From Christiangramia sediminis (lineage in GTDB: Bacteria; Bacteroidota; Bacteroidia; Flavobacteriales; Flavobacteriaceae), in the NCBI RefSeq assembly GCF_020552705.1, contig NZ_JAJBZG010000004.1, forward strand, positions 143,435 to 207,434: a stretch of DNA of 64,000 bases, written 5' to 3'. Below, piece by piece: positions 47,202-56,089 of this stretch. Numbering within the stretch: the first letter of the stretch is position 1; each line of letters starts with the position of its first letter. Position numbers and translations under genes: made by a program. The notes beneath the pieces were generated by a model. It saw nothing but the letters and a program-made list of their open reading frames with translations, was not told the origin of the DNA and did no database searches.

Positions 47202-48550
47202 TATAAAAAGAGTTTTTCAACTTTATTGATTGAACGTGGTAGACAACAAACAACTATCCTATCACCGGGTTTGATAAGGAAATCACCCAGAGCGATGAGA
47301 CCTTTTCCATTCCTTATAATACCTCCTATAATAGCAGATCTTGGAAAATCAAGGTCTTTAATCTTTTTATTGCTTACCTGTGATTTTGGTTTGACTATGA
47401 ATTCCAGTAACTCGGCATTCATATTATTCAATTTGGTCATGGCTACTACTTCACCTTTACGAACAAATCGGAAAATATTATTTGCAGCTAATAGCTTTTT
47501 GTTGATCAAAGTATCAATTCCTATAGAATGGCTCAATTGAAAATAATCCATATTTTCAACCAAAGAGATCGTTTTTTTAACGCTTTTTGATTTGGCAACA
47601 AGACAGGACATAATATTTGTCTCTGAATTTCCTGTTACGGCTATAAATGCATCCATATCATGGATGTTTTCTTCTTCTAAAAGTTCTACATTTCGGCCAT
47701 CACCGTTAATAATTAGAGTTTCCGGAAGTTCATCTGCAAGTTCATAAGCCTTTTCCCTATCTTTTTCTACGAGCTTAACTTTAAAATTATTTCGACAAAG
47801 ATCCTGAGCTGTTTTTCTACCTATTTTACTACCACCCAAAATCATCACATTCTTTATTTCCTGCCTTACCTTGCCCGTAAGTTTATAAAGCTCTTCCACT
47901 CCATTCTTTAAGGTTACAAAATAGACCTGATCGCCATCTTTGAATTGGGTATCACCTCTTGGAATAAGTGTATACTGGGTTCCAAACCTCTGAATGGCAA
48001 TGGGAACAAAATTTAATTCAGGAAAAATTTTCGCGGCTTCCTTAACTGTTTTACCAACGAAGGTTGCTGTACGAGATAAACTCACACCGATCATGGTCAA
48101 AGCTCCTTCTTCAAATTCGTAACTGTCATTAAAAGCCGATTGGTTGAGAAGTAATTCAATTTCACGGGAAGCAAGAGCTTCCGGAGAAATTAATTCGTCT
48201 ATTCCAAATCTTGTAAATCCAAGCTCTCCCTGATTTTCAAGAAATTCAGTATTAGAAATTCGGGCAATAGTTTTTTTGGCTCCAAGTTGTTTCGCAAGAA
48301 CACAAACGGTAATATTAGTAGCTTCACTGGAAGTCACACTAATAAGCATATCTGTATGTTTGACCTGGGCTTCTTTAAGAATTTTTATAGAACTCGCATC
48401 ACCTTTAATCGTTCTAATGTCCAAATGAGTATCTGCGTAAGCAAGATTATCTCTATTGGGGTCAATTAGCGTGATATCCTGAGATTCAAAGGAAAGTAAT
48501 TTAGCTAAATGAAATCCTACTTCACCTGCACCGGCGATAATTATTTTCAT
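47201..48550 (-). CDS. trkA: Trk potassium uptake regulator TrkA
   Basis: A cytoplasmic gating ring protein with two RCK units (449 residues). Each has a Rossmann N-domain and a TrkA_C domain: the first begins MKIIIAGAGEVGFHLAKLL, the second near residue 230 with VMILGGSKIGRKTAQDL. The N-domains bind NAD(H) or nucleotides and control TrkH. It is the first gene of trkA-trkH and has a perfect -7 box upstream. Confidence 0.96.
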   Translation of the reverse strand: MKIIIAGAGEVGFHLAKLLSFESQDITLIDPNRDNLAYADTHLDIRTIKGDASSIKILKEAQVKHTDMLISVTSSEATNITVCVLAKQLGAKKTIARISNTEFLENQGELGFTRFGIDELISPEALASREIELLLNQSAFNDSYEFEEGALTMIGVSLSRTATFVGKTVKEAAKIFPELNFVPIAIQRFGTQYTLIPRGDTQFKDGDQVYFVTLKNGVEELYKLTGKVRQEIKNVMILGGSKIGRKTAQDLCRNNFKVKLVEKDREKAYELADELPETLIINGDGRNVELLEEENIHDMDAFIAVTGNSETNIMSCLVAKSKSVKKTISLVENMDYFQLSHSIGIDTLINKKLLAANNIFRFVRKGEVVAMTKLNNMNAELLEFIVKPKSQVSNKKIKDLDFPRSAIIGGIIRNGKGLIALGDFLIKPGDRIVVCCLPRSINKVEKLFL

Positions 48551-48573
48551 ATAAAAGCTTAAAAATGTGAGGG

Positions 48574-48581
48574 CAAAGTTA
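48574..48581 (-). promoter_or_regulatory. -7 box TAACTTTG upstream of trkA
   Basis: A perfect TAnnTTTG match on the minus strand, 24 bases before the trkA ATG at 48550. No clear -33 TTG. Confidence 0.5.
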
Positions 48582-48659
48582 AGCTATTTTAGAGAAACGA
48601 AAAATTAGACTTTAAAAGATAAATTTTATTGATTAACAGGTTATTTTAAGCATATGGGT

Positions 48660-48667
48660 TATCTTTG
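48660..48667 (+). promoter_or_regulatory. -7 box TATCTTTG upstream of ubiE
   Basis: A perfect TAnnTTTG match. It covers the TTG (48665) that opens the longest frame, so translation should start at ATG 48683 instead. Confidence 0.55.
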
Positions 48668-48682
48668 AACCAAATTTTTTCT

Positions 48683-49411
48683 ATGAGTAAGAAGGTTACG
48701 CCTTACAAGGACTCCAAACTCACAAAAAAGAAGCAGGTTGAGCAAATGTTTGATAATATATCAGATAATTATGATGGGCTTAATCGTGTGATTTCTTTAG
48801 GAACAGATGTAAAATGGAGAAAAAAAGTAGTTGCAACTGTAGCAGCTACCAATCCAGAAAGCATTCTGGATATTGCAACCGGAACTGGTGATCTGGCTAT
48901 ACAAATGGTCAACACAGGAGCTAAAAGGATTGTTGGCCTGGATCTTTCAGAAGGAATGCTGAAGGTTGGTCGCAAAAAGATCTCTGCAAAATCTTTGGAT
49001 TCTAAGATAGAGATGATTCAGGGTGACTCTGAAAATCTTCCCTTTGAAGCAAATTCTTTTGACGCTATAACCGTAGCCTTTGGTGTTAGAAATTTTGAGA
49101 ATCTGGAAAAAGGACTTAAAGAAATTTATAGAGTTTTGAAACCCGGCGGTATTTTCGTAGTATTGGAAACTTCGGTGCCTACCAAATTTCCCTACAAACA
49201 AGGTTATCATTTATATTCTAATTTAATATTGCCTGTTATTGGTAAGATATTCTCAAAAGATAAGGATGCATATTCTTATCTTAGTAAAAGCGCTGCTAAT
49301 TTTCCTTACGGCACAGCTTTCAACAATATTTTACAGAAAATCGGGTTTATAGATGTAGAAGATCTGCCTCAGACATTTGGCGTCTCAACAATTTATATTG
49401 CTTCAAAGTAA
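48683..49411 (+). CDS. ubiE: Demethylmenaquinone methyltransferase
   Basis: The SAM-dependent C-methyltransferase of the last step of menaquinone synthesis (MenG/UbiE), 242 residues. Motif I is [15 protein letters not shown], followed by [34 protein letters not shown] and the [11 protein letters not shown] strand. The start at 48683 ([11 protein letters not shown]) is preferred to a TTG at 48665 that lies inside the promoter. The porT gene follows after 4 bases. Confidence 0.95.
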   Translation: MSKKVTPYKDSKLTKKKQVEQMFDNISDNYDGLNRVISLGTDVKWRKKVVATVAATNPESILDIATGTGDLAIQMVNTGAKRIVGLDLSEGMLKVGRKKISAKSLDSKIEMIQGDSENLPFEANSFDAITVAFGVRNFENLEKGLKEIYRVLKPGGIFVVLETSVPTKFPYKQGYHLYSNLILPVIGKIFSKDKDAYSYLSKSAANFPYGTAFNNILQKIGFIDVEDLPQTFGVSTIYIASK

Positions 49412-49415
49412 TACC

Positions 49416-50123
49416 ATGAAAAAATTAATTGCGATAATTATTATTGCTCTAAGTTATAATACCGCACAGGCTCAGATATTTTCAGGAGAACGTGTATTAA
49501 ATCAACAGAATTTTGATCAGCAAAGATGGTCCTGGGGCTATTTTTTAGGTCTTAATAGTTATGACTTCAATTTTGACTATGAAGATTACAATCCAAGTCC
49601 TGTGACAGGTCAAGACCTTGTAGTAGAAAAAAGAATGGGATTTAATGTTGGTCTAGTGGGAAATTTGAGGCTTAACAATAATATCGACTTAAGACTGGAA
49701 CCAGGGGTTAATTTTAGCACCCGGGGATTCCAAGCTTTAAGAGCAGATGCTAACACTTACAGAGAAATAAGCTCCACCTACGTGCACATTCCTTTACTGG
49801 TAAAATTCAATGCAAATAGGCTCAATAATTTTAGACCTTTTGTAGTGGGAGGGGTATCTACCTCTATAAATCTTAGTAGTAATGAGAATAATCCGGATGA
49901 TAATAGCGCGGGACAGTTTAGAATGACTACAAACTCTTATTATTATGAGATTGGTTTTGGAATTGACCTTTATCTCTATTATTTCAAATTATCACCATCA
50001 ATACGAGGCGTTTTTGCTATCAATGACGAGCTGATTCGGGATTCAGATCCTAATAGTCTATATACTGGGAACGTTGATAAAATGTCCTCCAGGGCTATAT
50101 TTGTAAACTTTACTTTTCAATAA
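49416..50123 (+). CDS. porT: PorT-like T9SS protein
   Basis: A 235-residue outer-membrane beta-barrel protein of the PorT family, needed for T9SS function in Porphyromonas and Flavobacterium. The signal peptide ends at TAQAQ (about residue 20). The rest is beta-rich with alternating patterns and ends in the barrel signature IFVNFTFQ. The position right after ubiE is the known one in flavobacteria. A longer frame from 49377 lies inside ubiE; ATG 49416 gives the clean signal peptide. It overlaps the converging methyltransferase gene by 14 bases. Confidence 0.85.
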   Translation: MKKLIAIIIIALSYNTAQAQIFSGERVLNQQNFDQQRWSWGYFLGLNSYDFNFDYEDYNPSPVTGQDLVVEKRMGFNVGLVGNLRLNNNIDLRLEPGVNFSTRGFQALRADANTYREISSTYVHIPLLVKFNANRLNNFRPFVVGGVSTSINLSSNENNPDDNSAGQFRMTTNSYYYEIGFGIDLYLYYFKLSPSIRGVFAINDELIRDSDPNSLYTGNVDKMSSRAIFVNFTFQ

Positions 50124-50850
50124 CAGAGCTTCTTCGGAATTCACTCAAAACAATAGAAGTTGCAGTTGCCACATTAAGACTTTCAGTCTCCCTCCTTTTA
50201 CCAAATTGAGGAATTGTTATTTTTTGTGAGATCAGGTTTTTAATTTCTTCAGAAATTCCATTAGCTTCATTTCCCATTACTATAAAAGCTTTTTGAGGCA
50301 ATTTTTCTGAATATATATTTTTTCCATCGAGCAAAGCTCCGAAAACTGGTATTTCGGGATTCTCGTTTAGAAAATGCTCTAAAGCTTTATAAAAAATTTT
50401 TACTCGTGCCAGAGAACCCATACTTGCCTGTACCACCTTCGGGTTATAGCAATCTACTGTATCTAAAGAACATATTAGGTTTTCAATCCCAAACCAATCG
50501 CACAGCCTAATTATGGTTCCCAAATTACCCGGATCTCTAACTCCATCCAGAATTAGGGTCAAATCATTAATTTCAGGGCATATATTCTCCAAAATCTTAA
50601 AAACAGCCAAAGCTTTTTGCGGAGTCTTTAGAAAACTTATTTTATTTAACTCCTTTTCGTCAATGATTTCCAAAAATTTATCTGAAACATCAAATTCTGA
50701 ATTAGCAGAGTAAAGAGAAACTAATTCAAAATCAGAATTTAAAAACTCCTGAATCCCTTTTATTCCCTCCACTACAAAAAGTTGGTGCTTATTTCTAAAC
50801 TTTTTTTGTGAAAGACTTTTTATTAACTTAATCTGGCTTTTGCTAAGCAT
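50110..50850 (-). CDS. SpoU/TrmH-family RNA 2'-O-methyltransferase
   Basis: A 246-residue SPOUT methyltransferase with an N-terminal substrate-binding domain (MLSKSQIKLIKSLSQKKFR). The three knot motifs are present: DGVRDPGNLGTIIR, FIVMGNEANGIS and ESLNVATATSIVL. The likely target is a ribose in 23S rRNA or tRNA; which one is not clear. The open frame runs to 51081 into the divergent gene, but the family N-terminus starts at the ATG at 50850. Confidence 0.92.
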   Translation of the reverse strand: MLSKSQIKLIKSLSQKKFRNKHQLFVVEGIKGIQEFLNSDFELVSLYSANSEFDVSDKFLEIIDEKELNKISFLKTPQKALAVFKILENICPEINDLTLILDGVRDPGNLGTIIRLCDWFGIENLICSLDTVDCYNPKVVQASMGSLARVKIFYKALEHFLNENPEIPVFGALLDGKNIYSEKLPQKAFIVMGNEANGISEEIKNLISQKITIPQFGKRRETESLNVATATSIVLSEFRRSSVIEK

Positions 50851-50868
50851 TAAAAATATGTATTTTTG
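50840..50868 (+). promoter_or_regulatory. Promoter of the Omp85 lipoprotein gene
   Basis: TTG (50840-50842), 18 bases, then TATTTTTG (50861-50868): a full TTG-N17-23-TAnnTTTG match. The TTG start codon at 50888 is 20 bases downstream. The box lies in an AAAAATA-TG-TATTTTT palindrome between the divergent genes. Confidence 0.65.
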
Positions 50869-50887
50869 AGCCACTAAACGTGAATGT

Positions 50888-53452
50888 TTGAAACGGCTTT
50901 TCGCAAAAATATTATTATTTTTTTTAACCCCTGTCTTAATAATTAGCTGCAACGCCGTAAAAAGACTGGATGCTGACCAGAATCTTCTGGTGAAAAACGA
51001 AATTTTCAGCAACGGGGAAGATGTTAAGGATTCCAGAATATACAGCCAGTTATACCAGGAACCGAATACCCGAATACTCAATTTTCCTTTAGGCCTTCAT
51101 ATTTATAATCTTGCAAGGCCAAATATTGATAGTATTCTTTCTGAAAAATTCCTGGAGAATGATCAAAAACAAAAAAAATTAGTAAGCCTACTTTCTAAAA
51201 AACAATTCGATCGTTATTTAAAGTCTGGAGTTGAGTTTAATGAGTGGCTAAAAAGAACGGGGGAAGCTCCGGTAATCGTTAGCGAGGAAGACACCAAGAA
51301 ATCTGAAAACAGGCTTCAATCCTGGTATTGGAACAATGGCTGGTTTAACGTTGAGACAGATTATAAGATTATTCCGCTGGAAAATAAAGAAAAACGAGCC
51401 AGGATAGAATACTATGTAACTCCACATGAGCCTTACATTCTAGATTCTATTAACACGGACATTCCTTCAAAAGCCCTGGATTCACTCTATGAATTGAATA
51501 AAGCTGAAAGCGAGATAAAATCGGGCACTCAATATAATACCCTTGATTTTAATGAAGAACGCGATAGACTTTCTCAGTTATTCAGAAATAACGGAGTTTA
51601 TAATTTTGACCAGGAATATATAAGCTTTGACGCCGATACTGTAGAGACCAATCACAAATTGAATACTACGCTTATTATTAAAAACCAAAGAAATAATATT
51701 GGCGACAGTATTTCTAGTATCCCTTTTAAAATTCATAAAATTAGTAAGGTCAATATTTTTACAGATTATGAATTCTCCAATAGGAACGAGGTATTAGCAG
51801 ATAGTGCCCGTCATGAAGGCTATTCATTATATAGCTTTGAAGAAATGCGCTACAAACCAGAGTCTATTAGCGATGCGGTTTTTGTAAAACCAGGAAGTAT
51901 TTATAGTGACATAGATAGAACCCGAACATATAACCGGCTGAATACTTTAAGAATTTTCAAATATCCAGAAATTAAATATACGTTAGATCCAGACGATAGT
52001 ACGGGCACAGATCTGGTTACAAATATTTTTTTGACTCCACTTCCAAAATATTCCCTGGGTTTTGATTTTGATGTTTCACAAAGTAACATTCAGGAATTTG
52101 GTATTGGCTTTGGAGGTTCCTTTTTAATCAGAAATATCTTTGGCGGCCTTGAAAATTTAGAGGTTTCCGGAAGAGGCAGTATCGCTTCTTCAACAGATGC
52201 AGCCAAAAGTAATAATGATAATCGCTTTTTTGATATTACAGAGGTAGGCGCAGATATGAAACTTAGTTTGCCTAGAATTTTTCTTCCGGTTAATACTGAA
52301 AAAATTATTCCTAAATACATGTCTCCCTTCACCAATATGAGTCTTGGGTTTAGTACCCAAAGAAATATTGGACTGGACAAACAAACATTTTCCGGAATAC
52401 TTAATTACGCATGGAAGCCTTCTAAAAAACTTACCAATAGTTTTGATCTTTTAAACATCCAGTATGTACGTAATTTAAATACTGAAAATTACTTCAATGT
52501 CTACCGTAATTCCTACGAAGAGTTAAATGAAATTGCACGGCAAAGCAATTTTGAGTTCAATAATCCTAACAATGATCCCAGCCTTGAAATCCCTAACGAG
52601 GCAGATGAATTTATTAATTATGTAGTTTCTGATAATTTTCCAAATACAGGTTTAAATGAGGATGATTTTTTCAATGTTTTAGATATTTATGAACGTAAAC
52701 TACGGTTGACAGAAAACAACCTGATTTTTGCTTCTGCTTTCACCTATTTGTGGAATACCCGAGAAAGTCTTTATGATAGGGAGTTTTCACGTTTTCGATT
52801 TAAGCTTGAAACCGCTGGAAATATACTTTCTGCATTATCTGGTGTTTTAGATTATGAACAGAATGAACAGGGCAAAAGTAAAGTGGTTGGAGTGGCCTAT
52901 TCACAATACGTAAAGACAGAGATTGATTTTATAAAACATTGGGATATTGGTAAAGATCAGGTGTTTGCCACAAGAGCATTTGGCGGAATTGCAATACCTT
53001 ATGGAAATGCTAACACCATCCCTATAACCAAAACTTTCTTTGCCGGGGGTCCAAATGATAATCGTGCCTGGCAGGCCTATGATCTTGGCCCTGGAAGCAG
53101 TGGCAGCATCCTGGAGTTTAATGAAGCAAATTTTAAACTAGCTTTTAATGGTGAATATCGTTTTAGCCTGATAGATCAGTTTAAAGGCGCTTTATTTGTA
53201 GATGTAGGAAATATTTGGAATGTACTTGATTCCAATACCTCTGAAGAATTTGTATTTGAAGGATTTCAGGATCTAAAAGAACTTGCCGTGGGTAGTGGCT
53301 TTGGTTTGAGATACGATTTTAACTTTTTCGTTTTAAGATTCGATGTTGGCTTCAAAACACATGATCCTGCAAGACCTGAAGGAGAACGATGGTTCAAGGA
53401 TTATAACTTCAACCATGCAGTTTATAACGTAGGTATTAATTATCCTTTCTAA
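50888..53452 (+). CDS. tamL: Omp85/BamA-superfamily outer-membrane lipoprotein (TamL-like)
   Basis: An 854-residue Omp85 protein: lipoprotein signal (lipobox IISC, about Cys21), POTRA-like region (about 100-380), and a C-terminal 16-strand barrel (about 400-854). The barrel shows GIAIPYGNANTIPITKTFFAGGPNDNRAW (the conserved lid-lock region with RAW) and a final aromatic Phe. Lipid-anchored Omp85 proteins called TamL are typical of Bacteroidota; the symbol is given on that basis. The start is TTG at 50888, since no in-frame ATG or GTG precedes the signal sequence. Confidence 0.85.
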   Translation: MKRLFAKILLFFLTPVLIISCNAVKRLDADQNLLVKNEIFSNGEDVKDSRIYSQLYQEPNTRILNFPLGLHIYNLARPNIDSILSEKFLENDQKQKKLVSLLSKKQFDRYLKSGVEFNEWLKRTGEAPVIVSEEDTKKSENRLQSWYWNNGWFNVETDYKIIPLENKEKRARIEYYVTPHEPYILDSINTDIPSKALDSLYELNKAESEIKSGTQYNTLDFNEERDRLSQLFRNNGVYNFDQEYISFDADTVETNHKLNTTLIIKNQRNNIGDSISSIPFKIHKISKVNIFTDYEFSNRNEVLADSARHEGYSLYSFEEMRYKPESISDAVFVKPGSIYSDIDRTRTYNRLNTLRIFKYPEIKYTLDPDDSTGTDLVTNIFLTPLPKYSLGFDFDVSQSNIQEFGIGFGGSFLIRNIFGGLENLEVSGRGSIASSTDAAKSNNDNRFFDITEVGADMKLSLPRIFLPVNTEKIIPKYMSPFTNMSLGFSTQRNIGLDKQTFSGILNYAWKPSKKLTNSFDLLNIQYVRNLNTENYFNVYRNSYEELNEIARQSNFEFNNPNNDPSLEIPNEADEFINYVVSDNFPNTGLNEDDFFNVLDIYERKLRLTENNLIFASAFTYLWNTRESLYDREFSRFRFKLETAGNILSALSGVLDYEQNEQGKSKVVGVAYSQYVKTEIDFIKHWDIGKDQVFATRAFGGIAIPYGNANTIPITKTFFAGGPNDNRAWQAYDLGPGSSGSILEFNEANFKLAFNGEYRFSLIDQFKGALFVDVGNIWNVLDSNTSEEFVFEGFQDLKELAVGSGFGLRYDFNFFVLRFDVGFKTHDPARPEGERWFKDYNFNHAVYNVGINYPF

Positions 53453-53467
53453 GCCAGTTTATTTTCT

Positions 53468-53475
53468 TATTTTTG
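53468..53475 (+). promoter_or_regulatory. -7 box TATTTTTG upstream of fbaA
   Basis: A perfect TAnnTTTG match, 21 bases before the fbaA ATG. No -33 TTG seen. Confidence 0.5.
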
Positions 53476-53496
53476 TAAGCCTAATAAACAAAAATT

Positions 53497-54564
53497 ATGA
53501 GTCACAATATTAAACCAGGCGTAGCCACAGGAAAAGAAGTTCAGGATATATTTAATTATGCAAAGAAAAAAGGTTTTGCCTTACCTGCTGTAAATGTTAT
53601 TGGTTCAAGTAGCATTAATGCTGTACTTGAAACAGCTGCGGAATTAAAATCTCCTGTGATTATTCAGTTTTCCAATGGAGGAGCTCAGTTTAATGCAGGA
53701 AAAGGACTTTCTAATGAAAATGAAAAAGCTGCGATAGCAGGAGGTGTAGCCGGGGCAAAACATGTTCACGAAATGGCGAAAGTATATGGAGCTACCGTGA
53801 TCATGCATACAGACCACTGTGCAAAGAAATTACTCCCTTGGATTGACGGTTTATTAAATGCCAGTGAAAAGCATTTTGAGCAGTTTGGAAAACCGCTCTA
53901 CAGCTCTCATATGATTGATCTTTCAGAAGAACCATTGGAGGAAAATATCGAAATTTGTAAAAAATATTTGAAGAGAATGTCCAAAATGGGAATGACTCTT
54001 GAAATTGAATTAGGAATAACCGGTGGTGAAGAAGATGGTGTTGATAATACAGATGTGGATTCTTCAAAATTGTATACTCAGCCTGAAGAAGTTGCCTATG
54101 CTTATGAAGAATTAAGCAAAGTAAGCGATCAATTTACAATTGCTGCTGCTTTTGGAAATGTACATGGGGTATATAAGCCAGGAAATGTTAAGTTAACTCC
54201 AAAAATTCTAAAGAACTCTCAGGAGTACATCACTAAAAAATACAATGTAGAAGAAAATCATATCGATTTTGTATTTCACGGTGGTAGTGGCTCTACAGTT
54301 GAAGAGATTCGGGAAGCTATTGGTTACGGAGTAATAAAAATGAATATCGATACTGATCTTCAATACGCATTTCTTGAAGGAATAAGAGATTATATGGGTG
54401 ATAAGAAAGATTATCTTGCTACTCAAATAGGAAATCCCGATGGTGATGATGTACCAAATAAAAAATACTACGATCCTCGCAAATGGCTTCGTGAAGGAGA
54501 ACTTACTTTTAAAGCTCGCCTTAAGAAAGCTTTTGAGGACCTAAACAATGTAAATACATTATAA
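53497..54564 (+). CDS. fbaA: Class II fructose-1,6-bisphosphate aldolase
   Basis: A Zn2+-dependent aldolase of glycolysis and gluconeogenesis, 355 residues, as in E. coli class IIA enzymes. Zinc-binding and catalytic regions are visible: MHTDHCAKK (His ligand and catalytic Asp), EIELGITGGEEDGVDN, AFGNVHGVYKPGNVKL and FHGGSGS. It has its own promoter and terminator. Confidence 0.97.
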   Translation: MSHNIKPGVATGKEVQDIFNYAKKKGFALPAVNVIGSSSINAVLETAAELKSPVIIQFSNGGAQFNAGKGLSNENEKAAIAGGVAGAKHVHEMAKVYGATVIMHTDHCAKKLLPWIDGLLNASEKHFEQFGKPLYSSHMIDLSEEPLEENIEICKKYLKRMSKMGMTLEIELGITGGEEDGVDNTDVDSSKLYTQPEEVAYAYEELSKVSDQFTIAAAFGNVHGVYKPGNVKLTPKILKNSQEYITKKYNVEENHIDFVFHGGSGSTVEEIREAIGYGVIKMNIDTDLQYAFLEGIRDYMGDKKDYLATQIGNPDGDDVPNKKYYDPRKWLREGELTFKARLKKAFEDLNNVNTL

Positions 54565-54573
54565 AATATCACT

Positions 54574-54606
54574 AACAGCCTTTTTCTATGAAAAGGCTGT
54601 TTTTTA
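54574..54606 (+). terminator. Terminator after fbaA
   Basis: An 11-bp stem, AACAGCCTTTT at 54574-54584 and AAAAGGCTGTT at 54591-54601, with a 6-nt loop and a T-run. Confidence 0.88.
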
Positions 54607-54646
54607 TTGCCATAAATTGAGAATCGGCAGATAAAAATTGAAAGAA

Positions 54647-55504
54647 ATGGCTTGGTTTAAAAGAACACAAAAAGGAATCCAGACCCCTACAGAACACAAA
54701 AAGGATGTTCCAAAAGGTTTGTGGTATAAATCACCGACAGGAAAGATCGTTGATGCAGAACAATTAGAAAGCAATTTTTATGTAAGTCCGGAAGATGGAT
54801 ATCATGTAAGAATTGGAAGTAATGAATATTTTAAAATTCTTTTTGACGATAATAAATATAAGGAACTTGATAAAGGGATGACCTCAAAAGATCCGCTGGA
54901 TTTTGAAGACACTAAAAAATACACTGATAGACTTAAGGCAGCCCAGGAAAAAACAGGATTGAAAGATGCTGTGCGTTGTGCTGTTGGAAAATCTAAAGGC
55001 AAAGATCTGGTAATTGCCTGTATGGATTTTAAATTTGTAGGTGGAAGTATGGGGTCTGTAGTAGGTGAAAAGATTGCCCGTGCTGCAGATCATGCCTTGA
55101 AAAATAAACTTCCATTTATGATCATTTCCAAGTCTGGTGGAGCAAGAATGCAAGAAGCGGCACTTTCTCTAATGCAATTGGCTAAAACTTCGGTAAAATT
55201 AGCCCAACTTGCAGATGCTAAAATACCTTACATCTCTTTGGCTACAGACCCCACCACAGGTGGAACAACTGCTTCTTTTGCCATGCTTGGTGACATTAAC
55301 ATTTCTGAACCTGGAGCTTTAATTGGTTTTGCCGGACCGCGTGTAGTAAAAGACACTACGGGAAAAGATCTTCCAAAAGACTTCCAAACTTCAGAATTCT
55401 TAAAGGAAAAAGGATTTCTGGATTTTATCACCAAACGTTCTGAACTTAAGGATAAAGTAAATCTTTATCTCGATCTTATTCAGAATCAACCTGTAAGAGC
55501 TTAA
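54647..55504 (+). CDS. accD: Acetyl-CoA carboxylase carboxyltransferase subunit beta
   Basis: The beta subunit of the carboxyltransferase that makes malonyl-CoA. The crotonase-like core is intact ([67 protein letters not shown]). The N-terminus [10 protein letters not shown] is typical, but the four zinc-ribbon Cys of E. coli AccD are replaced here by Ser29, Thr31, Ser47 and Asp50 in KSPTGKIV ... VSPEDGYH. It is therefore a zinc-free variant. A TTG three codons upstream opens the frame, but ATG 54647 gives the family start. 285 residues. Confidence 0.94.
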   Translation: MAWFKRTQKGIQTPTEHKKDVPKGLWYKSPTGKIVDAEQLESNFYVSPEDGYHVRIGSNEYFKILFDDNKYKELDKGMTSKDPLDFEDTKKYTDRLKAAQEKTGLKDAVRCAVGKSKGKDLVIACMDFKFVGGSMGSVVGEKIARAADHALKNKLPFMIISKSGGARMQEAALSLMQLAKTSVKLAQLADAKIPYISLATDPTTGGTTASFAMLGDINISEPGALIGFAGPRVVKDTTGKDLPKDFQTSEFLKEKGFLDFITKRSELKDKVNLYLDLIQNQPVRA

Positions 55505-55555
55505 ATCCCCCTGAATAAAAAATGCGGTAAGAGTAGGTAATTTTTAAATTAGTAG

Positions 55556-55563
55556 TATCTTTG
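55556..55563 (+). promoter_or_regulatory. -7 box TATCTTTG upstream of rpsO
   Basis: A perfect TAnnTTTG match. It implies a leader of about 45 bases before the rpsO ATG. No -33 TTG. Confidence 0.5.
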
Positions 55564-55615
55564 CCGCCTGACAGAAAAACTGTCCATACATAAAAATCAT
55601 TTAAATAATATTGGA

Positions 55616-55885
55616 ATGTATTTAACAAAAGAAAAAAAAGAAGAGATCTTCACTAAGCACGGGAACGGAAAGAACGATACCGGATCTGCTGAAGGACAGA
55701 TCGCATTGTTCACTCACCGTATTGCTCACCTATCAGAACACTTGAAATCTAATCGTAAAGATTATAACACAGAGCGTTCACTTGTAAGGCTGGTTGGTAA
55801 AAGAAGAAGTCTTTTAGACTACTTAATAAAGAAAGATATCATGAGGTATCGTGCCATTGTGAAGGAACTAGGATTAAGAAAATAA
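55616..55885 (+). CDS. rpsO: 30S ribosomal protein S15
   Basis: An 89-residue ribosomal protein that binds 16S rRNA early in 30S assembly. The core GSAEGQIALFTHRIAHLSEHLKSNRKDYNTERSLVRLVGKRRSLLDYL-type sequence is complete (seen at about residues 21-70) and ends with IVKELGLRK. It lies upstream of pnp, as in many bacteria, but with its own terminator between them. Confidence 0.98.
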   Translation: MYLTKEKKEEIFTKHGNGKNDTGSAEGQIALFTHRIAHLSEHLKSNRKDYNTERSLVRLVGKRRSLLDYLIKKDIMRYRAIVKELGLRK

Positions 55886-55890
55886 TTTTC

Positions 55891-55916
55891 AGGGGGCTTT
55901 ATGCCCCCTTTTTTTA
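55891..55916 (+). terminator. Terminator after rpsO
   Basis: A 7-bp GC-rich stem, AGGGGGC at 55891-55897 and GCCCCCT at 55903-55909, followed by T's. Confidence 0.85.
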
Positions 55917-56089
55917 TATATTAGTTTGGCCTGATTCAGGTTTTCAAAAATTGTCGCCCAGAGGGGTAGTTTTTCATTGGTCTACAAACAACTACACACA
56001 ACACACAACCCGGCCGTCCGGATGGCGGAGACCTTTGTTTAACAAAATGATCTGGTTGAAGTTATTCAGATCAAGAATTCGAAATTATT

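Noticed and set aside
50851..50858. Minus-strand TATTTTTA as a second promoter box
   Set aside because: It ends directly at the start codon of the methyltransferase gene, so transcription would begin inside the coding region; it is the other arm of the palindrome around the Omp85 promoter.
50851..51081. N-terminal extension of the RNA methyltransferase to 51081
   Set aside because: The extra 77 residues run into the Omp85 gene on the other strand, are unlike the family, and precede a natural ATG at 50850.
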